Positions 1-8,313 of a stretch of 64,000 nucleotides of DNA are shown piece after piece; the first letter of the stretch is position 1; each line of letters opens with the position of its first letter. The DNA is from Microbulbifer sp. TB1203 (GTDB lineage: Bacteria; Pseudomonadota; Gammaproteobacteria; Pseudomonadales; Cellvibrionaceae): assembly GCF_030997045.1 (NCBI RefSeq), contig NZ_CP116899.1, positions 3,620,001 to 3,684,000 of the forward strand. Direction: 5' to 3'. Made by a program: the position numbers and the translations under genes. The notes under the pieces are model-generated. The model searched no databases, was not told the DNA's origin, and saw only the letters and a list, made by a program, of their open reading frames with translations.

Positions 1-484
1 GCGCCCGATCCTCGGGCACAGAGCCCATGACCGCCAGTTCGTCCCGGTGCTCGGCAATCCGCCGCAGTGCGCGGGCGCAGTTGACCACCTCCAGTTGCAC
101 ATCCACCGCTGGGTGGCTGGCGCAGAAGTCGGCGATCACCGCGGGCATGAAATACTGCGCGCTGGACTCGATCGCAATGCTGAGCGTGCCCTGCATCACC
201 CCCTGCAACTGCGCCAGCTCCATCTCCACCGCCACCAACCGCTGCTGCAGTTCCCGCGCCGCCCGCTCGAGCAGTTCTCCCGCCGGCGTCAGGTAGACCC
301 GACGACCCACATAGTCCAGCAGGGGCTCGCCCACCAGCTGCTCCAGTTGCCGGATCTGCGCGCTGACTGCGGGCTGGGTCAGCGCCAATTCATCCGCGGC
401 GCGGGAGTAGCTGCGCAGCCGACAGACCGCGAGGTAGATTTCCAGTTGGCGCAGGGTTAGGCGGTGGAGGTAGGAGGGTTTCAT
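1..484 (-). CDS. pycR: LysR-family regulator, N-terminal part (PycR-like)
   Basis: The first 161 codons of a LysR-type transcriptional regulator are present; the rest lies off the left edge. The N-terminal winged helix-turn-helix is clear (LRQLEIYLAVCRLRSYSRAA followed by ELALTQPAVSAQIRQLEQ, about residues 11-48). The start of the effector-binding domain follows. The ATG at 484 is the only start that gives the usual LysR N-terminus. It is transcribed away from the pyruvate carboxylase genes, the same arrangement as pycR/pycA/pycB in Pseudomonas, so control of pycAB is inferred. A REP-like palindrome lies between the two transcription units. Confidence 0.85.
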   Translation of the reverse strand, partial: MKPSYLHRLTLRQLEIYLAVCRLRSYSRAADELALTQPAVSAQIRQLEQLVGEPLLDYVGRRVYLTPAGELLERAARELQQRLVAVEMELAQLQGVMQGTLSIAIESSAQYFMPAVIADFCASHPAVDVQLEVVNCARALRRIAEHRDELAVMGSVPEDRA

Positions 485-514
485 GGTTTAAGGCTTTCAG
501 AACTGAATTTCCCC

Positions 515-588
515 GTAGGAGCGGGCCATGCCCGCGATCGGCATCAGCTACGTAGTTGAGGCCGATCGCGGGCATGGCCCGCTCCCAC
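515..588. repeat. REP-like palindrome, GTAGGAGCGG family
   Basis: An imperfect inverted repeat begins GTAGGAGCGGGCCATGCCCG and closes with its complement ending in GCTCCCAC. Related copies lie at 9535, 9796, 31465 and 50709, with a divergent one at 52329. It is non-coding and sits in the pycR-pycA intergenic region. REP elements of this kind are common in Pseudomonas and its relatives. Confidence 0.75.
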
Positions 589-727
589 AAGGGAGGGAGT
601 AGCTACCATAAAGAATTACTTATAGATGATTATCCTAATATCAATTTTTCTTCCCCGCCATCATTCGCTAGCTTGTCGGCTGTTTCCCAGCCCCTAAACC
701 CGGGAAAACAGCGGGAGAGCAAACGGC

Positions 728-2143
728 ATGTTCAAAAAAATTCTGATCGCCAACCGGGGCGAAATCGCGGTGCGCATCGTGCGCGCCTGCGCCGAGATGG
801 GTATCCGCTCGGTGGCCGTCTATACCGAGGCGGACCAGTACGCCTTGCACGTCAAACGCGCCGACGAGGCCCACAGCCTGGGCAGCGACCCGCTGGCGGG
901 CTATCTGAACCCCCACCATATCGTCAACCTGGCGGTGGAGACCGGCTGCGACGCCATCCACCCTGGCTACGGCTTCCTGTCCGAGAACGCGGAGCTGGCG
1001 AGAATCTGTGCCGAGCGCGGCATCGTCTTTATCGGCCCCTCGGCGGAGGTGATCCGGCGCATGGGCGACAAGACCGAAGCGCGCCGGGCGATGATCGCCG
1101 CCGGCGTGCCGGTTACCCCCGGCAGCGAGGGCAATCTCGCCACCGTCGAGGACGCCCTCGGCGAGGCCGCGCGCATCGGCTACCCGGTGATGCTGAAGGC
1201 CACCTCCGGCGGCGGCGGCCGCGGCATACGCCGCTGCGACAACGAGGGGGAACTGAAGCGCAATTACGATCGGGTGATCTCGGAAGCCACCAAGGCGTTC
1301 GGCAACGCCGACGTCTTCCTGGAAAAGTGCATCGTCAATCCCCGCCACATCGAGGTGCAGGTGCTGGCCGACGGCCACGGCAACACTATCCACCTGTTCG
1401 AGCGCGACTGTTCGGTGCAGCGCCGCAACCAGAAACTGATCGAGATAGCTCCGTCGCCGCAGCTCACCCGGGAGCAGCGCGCCTATGTCGGCGAGCTGTC
1501 GGTGCGCGCCGCGGAGGCGGTGGGCTACGTCAACGCGGGCACCGTGGAATTTCTGCTCGCCGGCAACCAGGTGTACTTCATGGAGATGAATACCCGGGTG
1601 CAGGTGGAGCACACCATCACCGAGCAGATCACCGGGGTGGACATAGTGCGCGAGCAGATCCGCATCGCCGCGGGCCTGCCCCTGGGCTACCGCCAGCAGG
1701 ACATCAGCTATCGCGGCTACGCGCTGCAGCTGCGCATCAACGCGGAAGACCCGAAGAACAACTTCCTGCCCAGCTTCGGCCACATCAGCCGCTACTACGC
1801 GCCCGGCGGCCCGGGCGTGCGCGTGGACACCGCCATCTACACCGGCTACGACATTCCGCCCTACTTCGACTCCATGTGCCTGAAGCTGATCGTGTGGAGC
1901 CTGCAGTGGGAGGAGGCGCTGAACCGCGCCGAGCGGGCCCTCAACGACATGCGCCTGCAGGGCATCAAGACCACCGCGCCCTACTACCGGCAGATTCTCA
2001 AGCACCCGGATTTCCGCGCCGGCAGTTTTGATACCAGCTTTGTCGACCAGCACCCGGAGCTGCTCGAATATTCGGAGCGCAGCCGCCCGGAGGACATCGC
2101 CCTGGCCATCGCCGCCGCCATCGCCGCCCACGCCGGCCTGTAG
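728..2143 (+). CDS. pycA: Pyruvate carboxylase subunit A (biotin carboxylase)
   Basis: This is a biotin carboxylase of 471 residues. It uses ATP and bicarbonate to carboxylate the biotin carried on the partner subunit, which then makes oxaloacetate for anaplerosis. The N-terminus (FKKILIANRGEIAVRIVRAC) is the family signature. The ATP-grasp glycine loop (SGGGGRGI) is near residue 160 and the catalytic MEMNTRVQVEHT motif near 284. The length is slightly longer than that of AccC. The ATG at 728 follows a GGGAGAG ribosome binding site. AccC of acetyl-CoA carboxylase is similar, but the next gene, 36 bp downstream, is the carboxyltransferase/biotin-carrier subunit of a two-subunit pyruvate carboxylase, so pycA is preferred. 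Confidence 0.9.
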   Translation: MFKKILIANRGEIAVRIVRACAEMGIRSVAVYTEADQYALHVKRADEAHSLGSDPLAGYLNPHHIVNLAVETGCDAIHPGYGFLSENAELARICAERGIVFIGPSAEVIRRMGDKTEARRAMIAAGVPVTPGSEGNLATVEDALGEAARIGYPVMLKATSGGGGRGIRRCDNEGELKRNYDRVISEATKAFGNADVFLEKCIVNPRHIEVQVLADGHGNTIHLFERDCSVQRRNQKLIEIAPSPQLTREQRAYVGELSVRAAEAVGYVNAGTVEFLLAGNQVYFMEMNTRVQVEHTITEQITGVDIVREQIRIAAGLPLGYRQQDISYRGYALQLRINAEDPKNNFLPSFGHISRYYAPGGPGVRVDTAIYTGYDIPPYFDSMCLKLIVWSLQWEEALNRAERALNDMRLQGIKTTAPYYRQILKHPDFRAGSFDTSFVDQHPELLEYSERSRPEDIALAIAAAIAAHAGL

Positions 2144-2179
2144 CCCTGTGGCTCTCCAAAACAAGTACGGAGCACAACC

Positions 2180-3991
2180 ATGAACAACGCCAAACCGATA
2201 CAGATCACCGATGTGGTCCTGCGCGACGGCCACCAGTCGCTGATCGCCACCCGCCTGCGCACCGAGGACATGCTGCCGGTCTGCGACAAGCTCGACCGGG
2301 TGGGCTACTGGTCCCTGGAGGTCTGGGGTGGCGCCACCTTCGACGCCTGTGTGCGCTTCCTCAAGGAGGATCCCTGGGAGCGGCTGCGCAAGCTGCGCGA
2401 GGCCCTGCCAAACACCCGCCTGCAGATGCTGCTGCGCGGCCAGAACCTGCTGGGTTACCGCCACTATGCCGACGACGTGGTGGAGGCCTTCATCTCCAAG
2501 GCGGCAGAGAACGGCATCGACGTCTTCCGGGTGTTCGACGCCATGAACGACCTGCGCAATATCGAGACCGCCATCCGTGCGGTGAAACAATCCGGCAAGC
2601 ACGCCCAGGGCACCCTCTGCTACACCACCAGCCCCCTGCACGCAGTGGATACTTTCGTTGAGCAAGCGAAGACCATGGTGGATATGGGTTGCGACTCCAT
2701 CGCCATCAAGGATATGGCCGGGTTGCTCACCCCCAGCGCCACCGGCGAACTGGTGGGAGCGCTGAAACAGGCACTCGACCTGCCACTGTTTCTGCACAGT
2801 CACGGCACCTCGGGACTGGCAACCCTGTGCCAATTGAAGGCAATCGAGAACGGCGTAGACCACATCGATACCGCCATCTCCGCCTTCGCCAACGGCACCA
2901 GCCATCCGGCCACCGAGACAATGGTGGCGGCGCTGGCCGGCACCGACCGCGACAGCGGGCTGGACCTGGAACTGCTGAACGACATCGCCCGGCACTTCTG
3001 GGAAGTGCGCAAGAAGTACCACCAGTTCGAGAGCGAGTTCACCCGGGAGGACGTGTCGGTGCAGATCAACCAGGTTCCCGGCGGCATGATGTCCAACCTC
3101 GCCAACCAACTGAAAGAACAGGGCGCACTGGGCCGCATCGACGAGGTGTTCGCGGAAATCCCCAGGGTGCGCGAGGACCTGGGCTACCCGCCGCTGGTAA
3201 CGCCGACCTCGCAGATCGTCGGCACCCAGGCGGTGATGAACGTGCTCGCCGGCAGCCGCTACAAGACCATCACCAACGAGGTGAAGCGCTACCTGATGGG
3301 CCACTACGGCAAACCCCTGGGCACGGTGAACGAAGAACTGCGCCGGCGCGCGGTGGGCAGCGAGGAAGTCATCGACGTGCGCCCCGCCGACCTGCTGCCG
3401 CCGGAGCTGGACAAACTGCGCACGGAGATCGGCGAGCTGGCGAAGAGCGAGGAGGACCTGCTCACCTACGCCATGTTCCCCGACCTGGGCAAAAGCTTCC
3501 TGGAGCAGCGCGCCGCCGGCACCCTGCAGCCGGAGCCGCTGCTGCCGCCGGAGGGAACGCAGCTCAAGACCGCCGACGGGGGGACGCCCACCGAGTTTGT
3601 CATCGACGTGCACGGGGAGAGCTACCAGGTGGCGATCACCGGCGTGGGCGTGAAAGGCACCGGCAAGCGCCATTTCTTCCTGACCCTGGACGGGATGCCC
3701 GAGGAGGTGGTGTTCGAACCGCTCAATGAATACCGGGCGGAGGGCGGCAGCGGCCGAAAACAGGCCACCATGGCGGGCCACGTCACCACCGGCATGCCGG
3801 GCAATATCGTGGAAGTGCTGGTGAAGGAAGGCGACCACATCGCCGCCGGGCAGCCGGTGCTGATCACCGAGGCGATGAAAATGGAGGCGGAGGTGCAGGC
3901 CACCATCGACGGCGTGGTGACCGCCATCCACGTGGCCAAGGGGGATCGGGTGACGCCGGGGGAGGTATTGATGGAGATAGAGGCAGGGTAA
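2180..3991 (+). CDS. pycB: Pyruvate carboxylase subunit B (carboxyltransferase + biotin carrier)
   Basis: This 603-residue protein carries the carboxyltransferase and biotin-carrier domains. The TIM-barrel HMGL-like domain begins with VVLRDGHQSLIATRL (about residue 12) and contains GGATFD and RGQNLLGYRHYADD. A conserved carboxylase domain follows. The C-terminal biotinyl domain has the EAMKM motif with the biotinylated lysine near residue 567. The same architecture occurs in oxaloacetate decarboxylase alpha subunits. No beta or gamma membrane subunits are nearby and a biotin carboxylase gene precedes it, so pyruvate carboxylase is the better reading. It probably shares a transcript with pycA. 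Confidence 0.88.
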   Translation: MNNAKPIQITDVVLRDGHQSLIATRLRTEDMLPVCDKLDRVGYWSLEVWGGATFDACVRFLKEDPWERLRKLREALPNTRLQMLLRGQNLLGYRHYADDVVEAFISKAAENGIDVFRVFDAMNDLRNIETAIRAVKQSGKHAQGTLCYTTSPLHAVDTFVEQAKTMVDMGCDSIAIKDMAGLLTPSATGELVGALKQALDLPLFLHSHGTSGLATLCQLKAIENGVDHIDTAISAFANGTSHPATETMVAALAGTDRDSGLDLELLNDIARHFWEVRKKYHQFESEFTREDVSVQINQVPGGMMSNLANQLKEQGALGRIDEVFAEIPRVREDLGYPPLVTPTSQIVGTQAVMNVLAGSRYKTITNEVKRYLMGHYGKPLGTVNEELRRRAVGSEEVIDVRPADLLPPELDKLRTEIGELAKSEEDLLTYAMFPDLGKSFLEQRAAGTLQPEPLLPPEGTQLKTADGGTPTEFVIDVHGESYQVAITGVGVKGTGKRHFFLTLDGMPEEVVFEPLNEYRAEGGSGRKQATMAGHVTTGMPGNIVEVLVKEGDHIAAGQPVLITEAMKMEAEVQATIDGVVTAIHVAKGDRVTPGEVLMEIEAG

Positions 3992-4022
3992 GTCGGTAAA
4001 TTTTTGTTTTCCTGTTCCCGTC

Positions 4023-4042
4023 GTTCCGGCGCACGCCGGAAC
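4023..4042. terminator. Possible bidirectional hairpin between pycB and the RNR gene
   Basis: A near-perfect palindrome, GTTCCGGCGCACGCCGGAAC, lies between two convergent genes. No long T-run follows directly, so it may instead be a dispersed palindromic repeat. Its position between convergent genes makes a terminator role plausible. Confidence 0.4.
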
Positions 4043-4105
4043 CCAGGGGCCACCGACTGGATACCGCATGCGCCGCTATGACGAGTCCAATAAAGCGTCC
4101 GATTA

Positions 4106-5923
4106 TTATTCCCCTTCCCGCTCGATATCGCAGCAATGGCTCGCGGGAACATCGTCCGCCCCGATCAGCACCGCCTGGGTGACCGGGTTGGGGCGGAAGG
4201 TGGTGCAGCCTTTCAGGCCCAGTTCAAAGGCCTCCCGGTAGAGAGACTCGAAGTCCTCGAAGGGATAGTTCTCGGGAATATTCACTGTCTTGGAGATGGC
4301 GTTGTCCACATAGGGCTGCAGCGCCGCCTCCATCTGCAGGTGGGCACTCGGCGACAGCTTGCGCGCGGAGACAAAGATTTCCGGCAGCATCTCCGGGTCG
4401 TTGCCGAGTTTGCACCAGAGCCGGTAGGCGGGATCGGTGATATCGAACTCCCGGTAGTTGCCGTCCGGGGTCAGCACCCGCCGGCGGTGGTGGAAGTCGA
4501 ACACCGGCTCCACGCCGCTGGACACGCCGTTGGCGAGCAGGCTGATGGTGCCGGTGGGGGCTATGGCCACCAGGTGACTGTTGCGGATGCCTTTGGCGGC
4601 AATGCCCTCACGGAGCACCTCAGGCAGCGCGCGGGCGTGGGCACCCTCCAGGTAGGCCTCGCGCTCGAAGAATGGGAAGCTGCCCTTCTCCGCCGCCAAC
4701 TCGATGGAAGCGCTGTAGGCGGTGTCGCGCAGTACTTTCATCACCTGCCAAGCCAGCGTGCGCGCGGCTTCGCTGTCATAGTTCAGGTCCAGCATGATCA
4801 GCACGTCTGCCAGCCCGGTGATTCCCAGCCCCAGCCGCCGGCTGCCGCGGGCCTGTTCCGCCTGGGCCGGCAGCGGGTAGCGGGACAGGTCGATCACATT
4901 GTCCATCATGCGCACCCCCAGGCCCACGCAGTCGCGGATACCGGGCCAGTCCAGGTCCGCGTGCCCGGTAAACGGCTCGCGCACAAATCGGGTCAGGTTT
5001 ATCGAACCCAGATTGCAGGCGCCGTAGGGCGGCAGGGGGATTTCGCCGCAGGGGTTGGTGGCGGTGATCTGTTCGCGGTAGTGGAGGTTGTTGTGCTGGT
5101 TGATGCGGTCGACAAACAGCACCCCGGGCTCGGCGTAGTCGTAGGTGGCACGCATGATCTTGTGCCACAGTTCGCGGGCGCGCACCCGCTTCAGCACCCG
5201 GCAGGGCACCGCGGCCGGCTCACCGGTCCAACGGCGCGGCAGCAGTTCACCACCCTCCCCCTCCAACTGTTGTTCGGGAAACACCAACGGCCAGTCGCCA
5301 TCCGCGTCCACCGCGGCCATAAAGTCGTCGCTCACCTGAACCGAGACGTTGAAATGGCGCAGCTCCCGCGGGTCCTTCTTGGCCGCCACGAAGCGCTCGA
5401 TATCCGGGTGATCGCAGCGCAGGGTGGCCATCATGGCGCCGCGCCGACTGCCGGTGGACAACAGGGTGGCGCACATGCTGTCCCAGATGCGCATAAAGGA
5501 CACGGGCCCGGAGGCGATGGTGCCGGTTTTGTGGGCGCGGCTGCCCGCCGGGCGCAGGGTGGAAAAGTCGCAGCCGATGCCGCCGCCCTGCTGCATGGTC
5601 AGCGCGGCTTCCTTGAGCTGATCGAAGATGGCGTCCATGGAATCTTCGATCACCCCCATCACAAAGCAGTTGAACAGGGTAACCTGATGGCCGGTGCCGG
5701 CGCCGGCGAGGATGCGACCGCCGGGCAGGAAGCGGAACCCCTCCAGGTTGCGGTAGAAGCGCTGGGCCCAGAGTTCGCGATCCGCGGGCTCCACCCCGGC
5801 CAGGGCATTGGCCACCCGCCGCCAACTGTCCGCCACCGATTTGTCGAATACCTGTTCGCCGTTGCGGTGGCGGTACTTGGTGTCCCAGATAAAGCGGGAT
5901 ATCTCCGCCTCGAAGTGGTGCAT
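4106..5923 (-). CDS. nrdZ: Adenosylcobalamin-dependent (class II) ribonucleotide reductase
   Basis: This 605-residue enzyme reduces ribonucleotides using a cobalamin-derived radical and therefore works with or without oxygen. Visible hallmarks are the N-terminal RFLPGGRILAGAG, the active-site cysteine in LFNCFVMG (about residue 85), GGGIGCDFSTLRP near 118 and the radical-site motif NPCGEIPLPPYGACNLG near 291. A cysteine pair close to the C-terminus (SHCCD) is the likely reductant-facing pair. There is no N-terminal ATP-cone. The start lies 1 nt beyond the stop of the PRPP-synthetase-like gene, so the two are co-transcribed. The cluster with a phosphoribosyltransferase and a hydrolase recalls nrdZ-Rv0571c of Mycobacterium tuberculosis. 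The symbol could equally be nrdJ. Confidence 0.9.
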   Translation of the reverse strand: MHHFEAEISRFIWDTKYRHRNGEQVFDKSVADSWRRVANALAGVEPADRELWAQRFYRNLEGFRFLPGGRILAGAGTGHQVTLFNCFVMGVIEDSMDAIFDQLKEAALTMQQGGGIGCDFSTLRPAGSRAHKTGTIASGPVSFMRIWDSMCATLLSTGSRRGAMMATLRCDHPDIERFVAAKKDPRELRHFNVSVQVSDDFMAAVDADGDWPLVFPEQQLEGEGGELLPRRWTGEPAAVPCRVLKRVRARELWHKIMRATYDYAEPGVLFVDRINQHNNLHYREQITATNPCGEIPLPPYGACNLGSINLTRFVREPFTGHADLDWPGIRDCVGLGVRMMDNVIDLSRYPLPAQAEQARGSRRLGLGITGLADVLIMLDLNYDSEAARTLAWQVMKVLRDTAYSASIELAAEKGSFPFFEREAYLEGAHARALPEVLREGIAAKGIRNSHLVAIAPTGTISLLANGVSSGVEPVFDFHHRRRVLTPDGNYREFDITDPAYRLWCKLGNDPEMLPEIFVSARKLSPSAHLQMEAALQPYVDNAISKTVNIPENYPFEDFESLYREAFELGLKGCTTFRPNPVTQAVLIGADDVPASHCCDIEREGE

Positions 5924-5924
5924 A

Positions 5925-6893
5925 TCAGAGGCTCAACTCCACCGCCGGACCCCCTTCATGGAGGCGGCGGATGGCCTCCGCCAGCAGGGGCGCGCAGCTG
6001 ACCACCTGCAGCCTGTCCGAGCCGTCCGCCTGCGGCAGCGAATCGGTGACTGCGATCGCCTCCAGCGGCAACCGGCCGAGCTTTTCCAGGGCGTCGCCGC
6101 AGAACTGGCCGTGGCTGGCCAGGGCGAAGAGGCGCCTGGCGCCGCCTTTGTGCATGGCGTCCGCGGCGCGACGGATGGTGCCGCCGCCGGAGATCAGGTC
6201 GTCGACAATCAGCACGCTGGCATCGCGCACTTCGCCCACCAGGGTGCCGCCACTCAGTTGGTCCGCGCTGCGGTACTTCTCCACGAAGGCGCTGCCGATT
6301 TCCCGCTCCAGGCGCTCCCCCAGCGCCTGGCGGAAAGCCTCGGCGCGCTTGACCCCGCCCACGTCCGGCGACGCCACCACCAGCGGCCCGTCGTCGTCGC
6401 GCAGCTGCGCCTCGGCGAAGTCCACAAACAGCGGCTGCGCCGGCAGGTGGAGGGTGCGGCAGCGGAAAGCGTTCTCGAACGCGGCCAGGTTGTGTGCGTC
6501 CAGGGTCGCCACGCAGTCCGTCCCCGCGGATTCAAACAGCCCGGCCAGGTAGCGGATGGAGAGGGGATCGCGCAGCTTGGTGCGGCGGTCCTTGCGCGCG
6601 TAACAGAGGTAGGGAATCACCGCACTGACCCGGGCGGCGCCGGCGTCTTTCAGCGCGCTGATAAAGAACAGCAGGCGCACCAGCTTGTCGTTCACGCTGT
6701 GTTCGGCATCGCTGTACAGGGACTGCACCAGGTAGACATCCGCCCCCTCCACGTCCTCCAGGGGGCGCAGCTTGTGCTCGCCGTCGACGAAGTCCCGCTC
6801 CTCGTGTTCACCCAGGGGTTCGCCGAGGGCGTCTGCCACCTTGCGGGCAAAGTCGACGCCGGAATCCAGGCTAAACAGCTTTAGCGGTGGCAT
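5925..6893 (-). CDS. Ribose-phosphate pyrophosphokinase-like protein
   Basis: This 322-residue protein belongs to the PRPP synthetase family, which makes 5-phosphoribosyl 1-diphosphate from ribose 5-phosphate and ATP. Recognisable blocks are the YLCYARKDRRT flexible-loop region (about residue 97), a DAHN metal-site motif near 133 and the PRPP-binding loop VDDLISGGGTIRRAA near 231. It departs from housekeeping Prs in several positions, so it is probably a second, specialised paralogue. It overlaps the hydrolase gene upstream by 23 bp and lies 1 nt before the ribonucleotide reductase gene, pointing to a role in nucleotide supply or salvage together with them. Confidence 0.85.
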   Translation of the reverse strand: MPPLKLFSLDSGVDFARKVADALGEPLGEHEERDFVDGEHKLRPLEDVEGADVYLVQSLYSDAEHSVNDKLVRLLFFISALKDAGAARVSAVIPYLCYARKDRRTKLRDPLSIRYLAGLFESAGTDCVATLDAHNLAAFENAFRCRTLHLPAQPLFVDFAEAQLRDDDGPLVVASPDVGGVKRAEAFRQALGERLEREIGSAFVEKYRSADQLSGGTLVGEVRDASVLIVDDLISGGGTIRRAADAMHKGGARRLFALASHGQFCGDALEKLGRLPLEAIAVTDSLPQADGSDRLQVVSCAPLLAEAIRRLHEGGPAVELSL

Positions 6894-7536
6894 GGCGCAG
6901 GTAGTGCTGAAACCAGTCGATGGCGAGGCGGATCACCTCTTCCAGTGTCCCGGGCTCCTCGAACAGATGGGTGGCACCGCGCACTATCTCCAGATGGGGC
7001 TCGTTGGTCATGCACGCCGCCGCGTCGCGGTTGAGTTCGATCACCTGGAGGTCCTCCCCGCCGACGATCAGCAGGGTTGGCGCCTGCACTTTCGGCAGCG
7101 CCTCATCTGCCAGGTCGGGCCGACCGCCGCGGGACACCACCGCCCCCACCCGCCGGGGGCGCTCGGCGGCGGCGATCAGCGCCGCCGCGGCGCCGGTGCT
7201 GGAGCCGAACAGGCCGCAGTGCAGTTCCGCGGTGTCCGCCTCACCCGCTGCCCAGTCCACCGCCGCCGCCAGGCGCCGGGCCAGGCGCGGGATATCGAAG
7301 CGGAATTCGCGGGTGATCTCGTCGACACGGTTTTCGTCGGCGGTGAGCAGGTCGAACAGCAGGGTGCCGATACCCGCCTGGTTCAATTGCTCCGCCACCA
7401 TGCGGTTGCGCGGGCTGAAGCGGCTGCTGCCGCTGCCGTGGGCAAAGAGCACCAGGGACTCCGTACCCGGCGGCAATGAAAGGAATCCCTCCAGCCGCTC
7501 ACCGGCCGCATCGACGGTTACTTCGCGCTCGCTCAT
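6871..7536 (-). CDS. Dienelactone-hydrolase-like alpha/beta hydrolase
   Basis: This is a 221-residue alpha/beta hydrolase. The nucleophile elbow is GLFGSSTGAAAAL (serine near residue 110), an oxyanion-hole strand SLVLFAHGSGSSRFSPR lies near the N-terminus and a late histidine occurs in GATHLFEE. The substrate cannot be told from the sequence. In M. tuberculosis Rv0571c a phosphoribosyltransferase is fused to this type of domain. Here the two are separate genes joined by two tiny ATGA-coupled reading frames, and the hydrolase ATG at 7536 overlaps the stop of the second minigene. The 3' end overlaps the next gene by 23 bp. Confidence 0.85.
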   Translation of the reverse strand: MSEREVTVDAAGERLEGFLSLPPGTESLVLFAHGSGSSRFSPRNRMVAEQLNQAGIGTLLFDLLTADENRVDEITREFRFDIPRLARRLAAAVDWAAGEADTAELHCGLFGSSTGAAAALIAAAERPRRVGAVVSRGGRPDLADEALPKVQAPTLLIVGGEDLQVIELNRDAAACMTNEPHLEIVRGATHLFEEPGTLEEVIRLAIDWFQHYLRHATAKAV

Positions 7537-7562
7537 GGCTGTATATCCTCCGCCTCGCTCAT
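7533..7562 (-). CDS. 9-codon minigene 2 in the ATGA relay
   Basis: This second nine-codon frame, MSEAEDIQP, starts within the stop of minigene 1. Its TGA overlaps the ATG of the hydrolase gene at 7536. The 26-bp period is not a multiple of three, so the duplication could not fuse the genes and instead left a chain of three 4-nt stop/start overlaps. Confidence 0.4.
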   Translation of the reverse strand: MSEAEDIQP

Positions 7563-7588
7563 GGCTCTATATCCTCCACCTCGCTCAT
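7559..7588 (-). CDS. 9-codon minigene 1 in the ATGA relay
   Basis: On the minus strand the phosphoribosyltransferase stop overlaps an ATG that opens a nine-codon frame, MSEVEDIEP, ending in TGA. That TGA in turn overlaps the ATG of minigene 2. It was created by the 26-bp tandem duplication. Whether the peptide matters is unknown; a passive role in passing ribosomes from one gene to the next is more likely. Confidence 0.4.
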   Translation of the reverse strand: MSEVEDIEP

Positions 7589-8235
7589 GGCTGTAAATCC
7601 TCTGCCTCGCGCATCATCGCGATCACCTGTTCGTCGCTCAGTTGGGAAAAGTCGCGATACCAGGCACCGATCGCCCAGAAGGCTTCCGGGGTCATCAGGC
7701 ATTCCACCTTGTCCGCCAGGGAGGAAAACCGCCGCAGTGTTTCGGGCGGCGCCACCGGCACCGCCAGTACCAGAGACGCGGGTTTCTGCTCGCGCACTGC
7801 ACGCGCCGCCGCCTCCATGGTGGCACCGGTGGCGATGCCGTCGTCCACCAGGATCACGCAGCGGTCCTTGAGTTCCGGCCAGGGCCTGTCGCCGCGGTAA
7901 CGCCCGGCGCGCCGCTCCAGTTCCCGCTGTTCCTCGCGGGCCACTTCCTCCAACGCCTCATCGCTGACACCGCAGCTGCGTATCACCTCTTCGTTGAGTA
8001 CCCGCGCGTGGCTGGTGATGGCCCCCATGGCCAGCTCCTTGTGGCCGGGCACCCCCAGTTTGCGCACCAGTATCAGATCCAGCGGCGCCTTCAGCGCGCG
8101 CGCCACCTCCAGGCCCACGGGTACGCCGCCGCGGGGCAGCGCGAGGACGATCAGGTCTTTGCGGTCGCCAAAAGAGTGACGGAGAGATTCAGCCAGCTGA
8201 CGGCCGGCCTCGGTGCGGTTCTCGAAGGGCGTCAT
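7585..8235 (-). CDS. Phosphoribosyltransferase family protein
   Basis: This 216-residue type I phosphoribosyltransferase has the PRPP-binding loop CVILVDDGIATGATM near residue 127 and an N-terminal LALPRGGVPVGLEVA stretch. The ATG at 8235 is chosen over a TTG one codon earlier. The C-terminus MREAEDLQP lies inside the 26-bp repeat array and its stop overlaps minigene 1. The substrate base is unknown. It is the first gene of a tight minus-strand operon with a hydrolase, a PRPP synthetase-like enzyme and class II ribonucleotide reductase. Confidence 0.85.
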   Translation of the reverse strand: MTPFENRTEAGRQLAESLRHSFGDRKDLIVLALPRGGVPVGLEVARALKAPLDLILVRKLGVPGHKELAMGAITSHARVLNEEVIRSCGVSDEALEEVAREEQRELERRAGRYRGDRPWPELKDRCVILVDDGIATGATMEAAARAVREQKPASLVLAVPVAPPETLRRFSSLADKVECLMTPEAFWAIGAWYRDFSQLSDEQVIAMMREAEDLQP

Positions 8236-8313
8236 CAAAACCCGGCCCTCGTACAGCTCATTGAGTGGTCGATAAAACTAGACTAGCAAACAGGCGCCTT
8301 AGAAATCCGACTT

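Larger units (their letters stand above)
7531..7608. repeat. Three tandem 26-bp copies of a stop/start junction
   Basis: Three consecutive 26-bp units starting GCTCATGGCT (7531-7556, 7557-7582, 7583-7608) differ by only a few bases. Each unit contains the complement of ATGA, that is, a start codon overlapping a stop codon on the minus strand. The array spans the last codons of the phosphoribosyltransferase gene and the start of the hydrolase gene, and it has multiplied their overlapping stop/start junction. Confidence 0.95.

Noticed and set aside
728..2143. Reading the biotin carboxylase as AccC of acetyl-CoA carboxylase
   Set aside because: There is no accB beside it; the next gene encodes the carboxyltransferase/biotin-carrier subunit and the LysR neighbour fits the pyc locus.
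2180..3991. Reading the second subunit as oxaloacetate decarboxylase alpha
   Set aside because: No sodium-pump beta or gamma subunit genes are nearby, and the partner is a biotin carboxylase.
668..4069. 1133-codon minus-strand frame opposite pycAB
   Set aside because: It is the GC-rich antisense shadow of pycA and pycB, with low-complexity His/Gly/Ala content and no family motif.
8239..8313. Possible FNR/Anr box before the nucleotide operon (TTGAGTGGTCGATAA)
   Set aside because: Only the left half fits TTGAT-N4-ATCAA; the right half does not, so a low-oxygen control site cannot be claimed.
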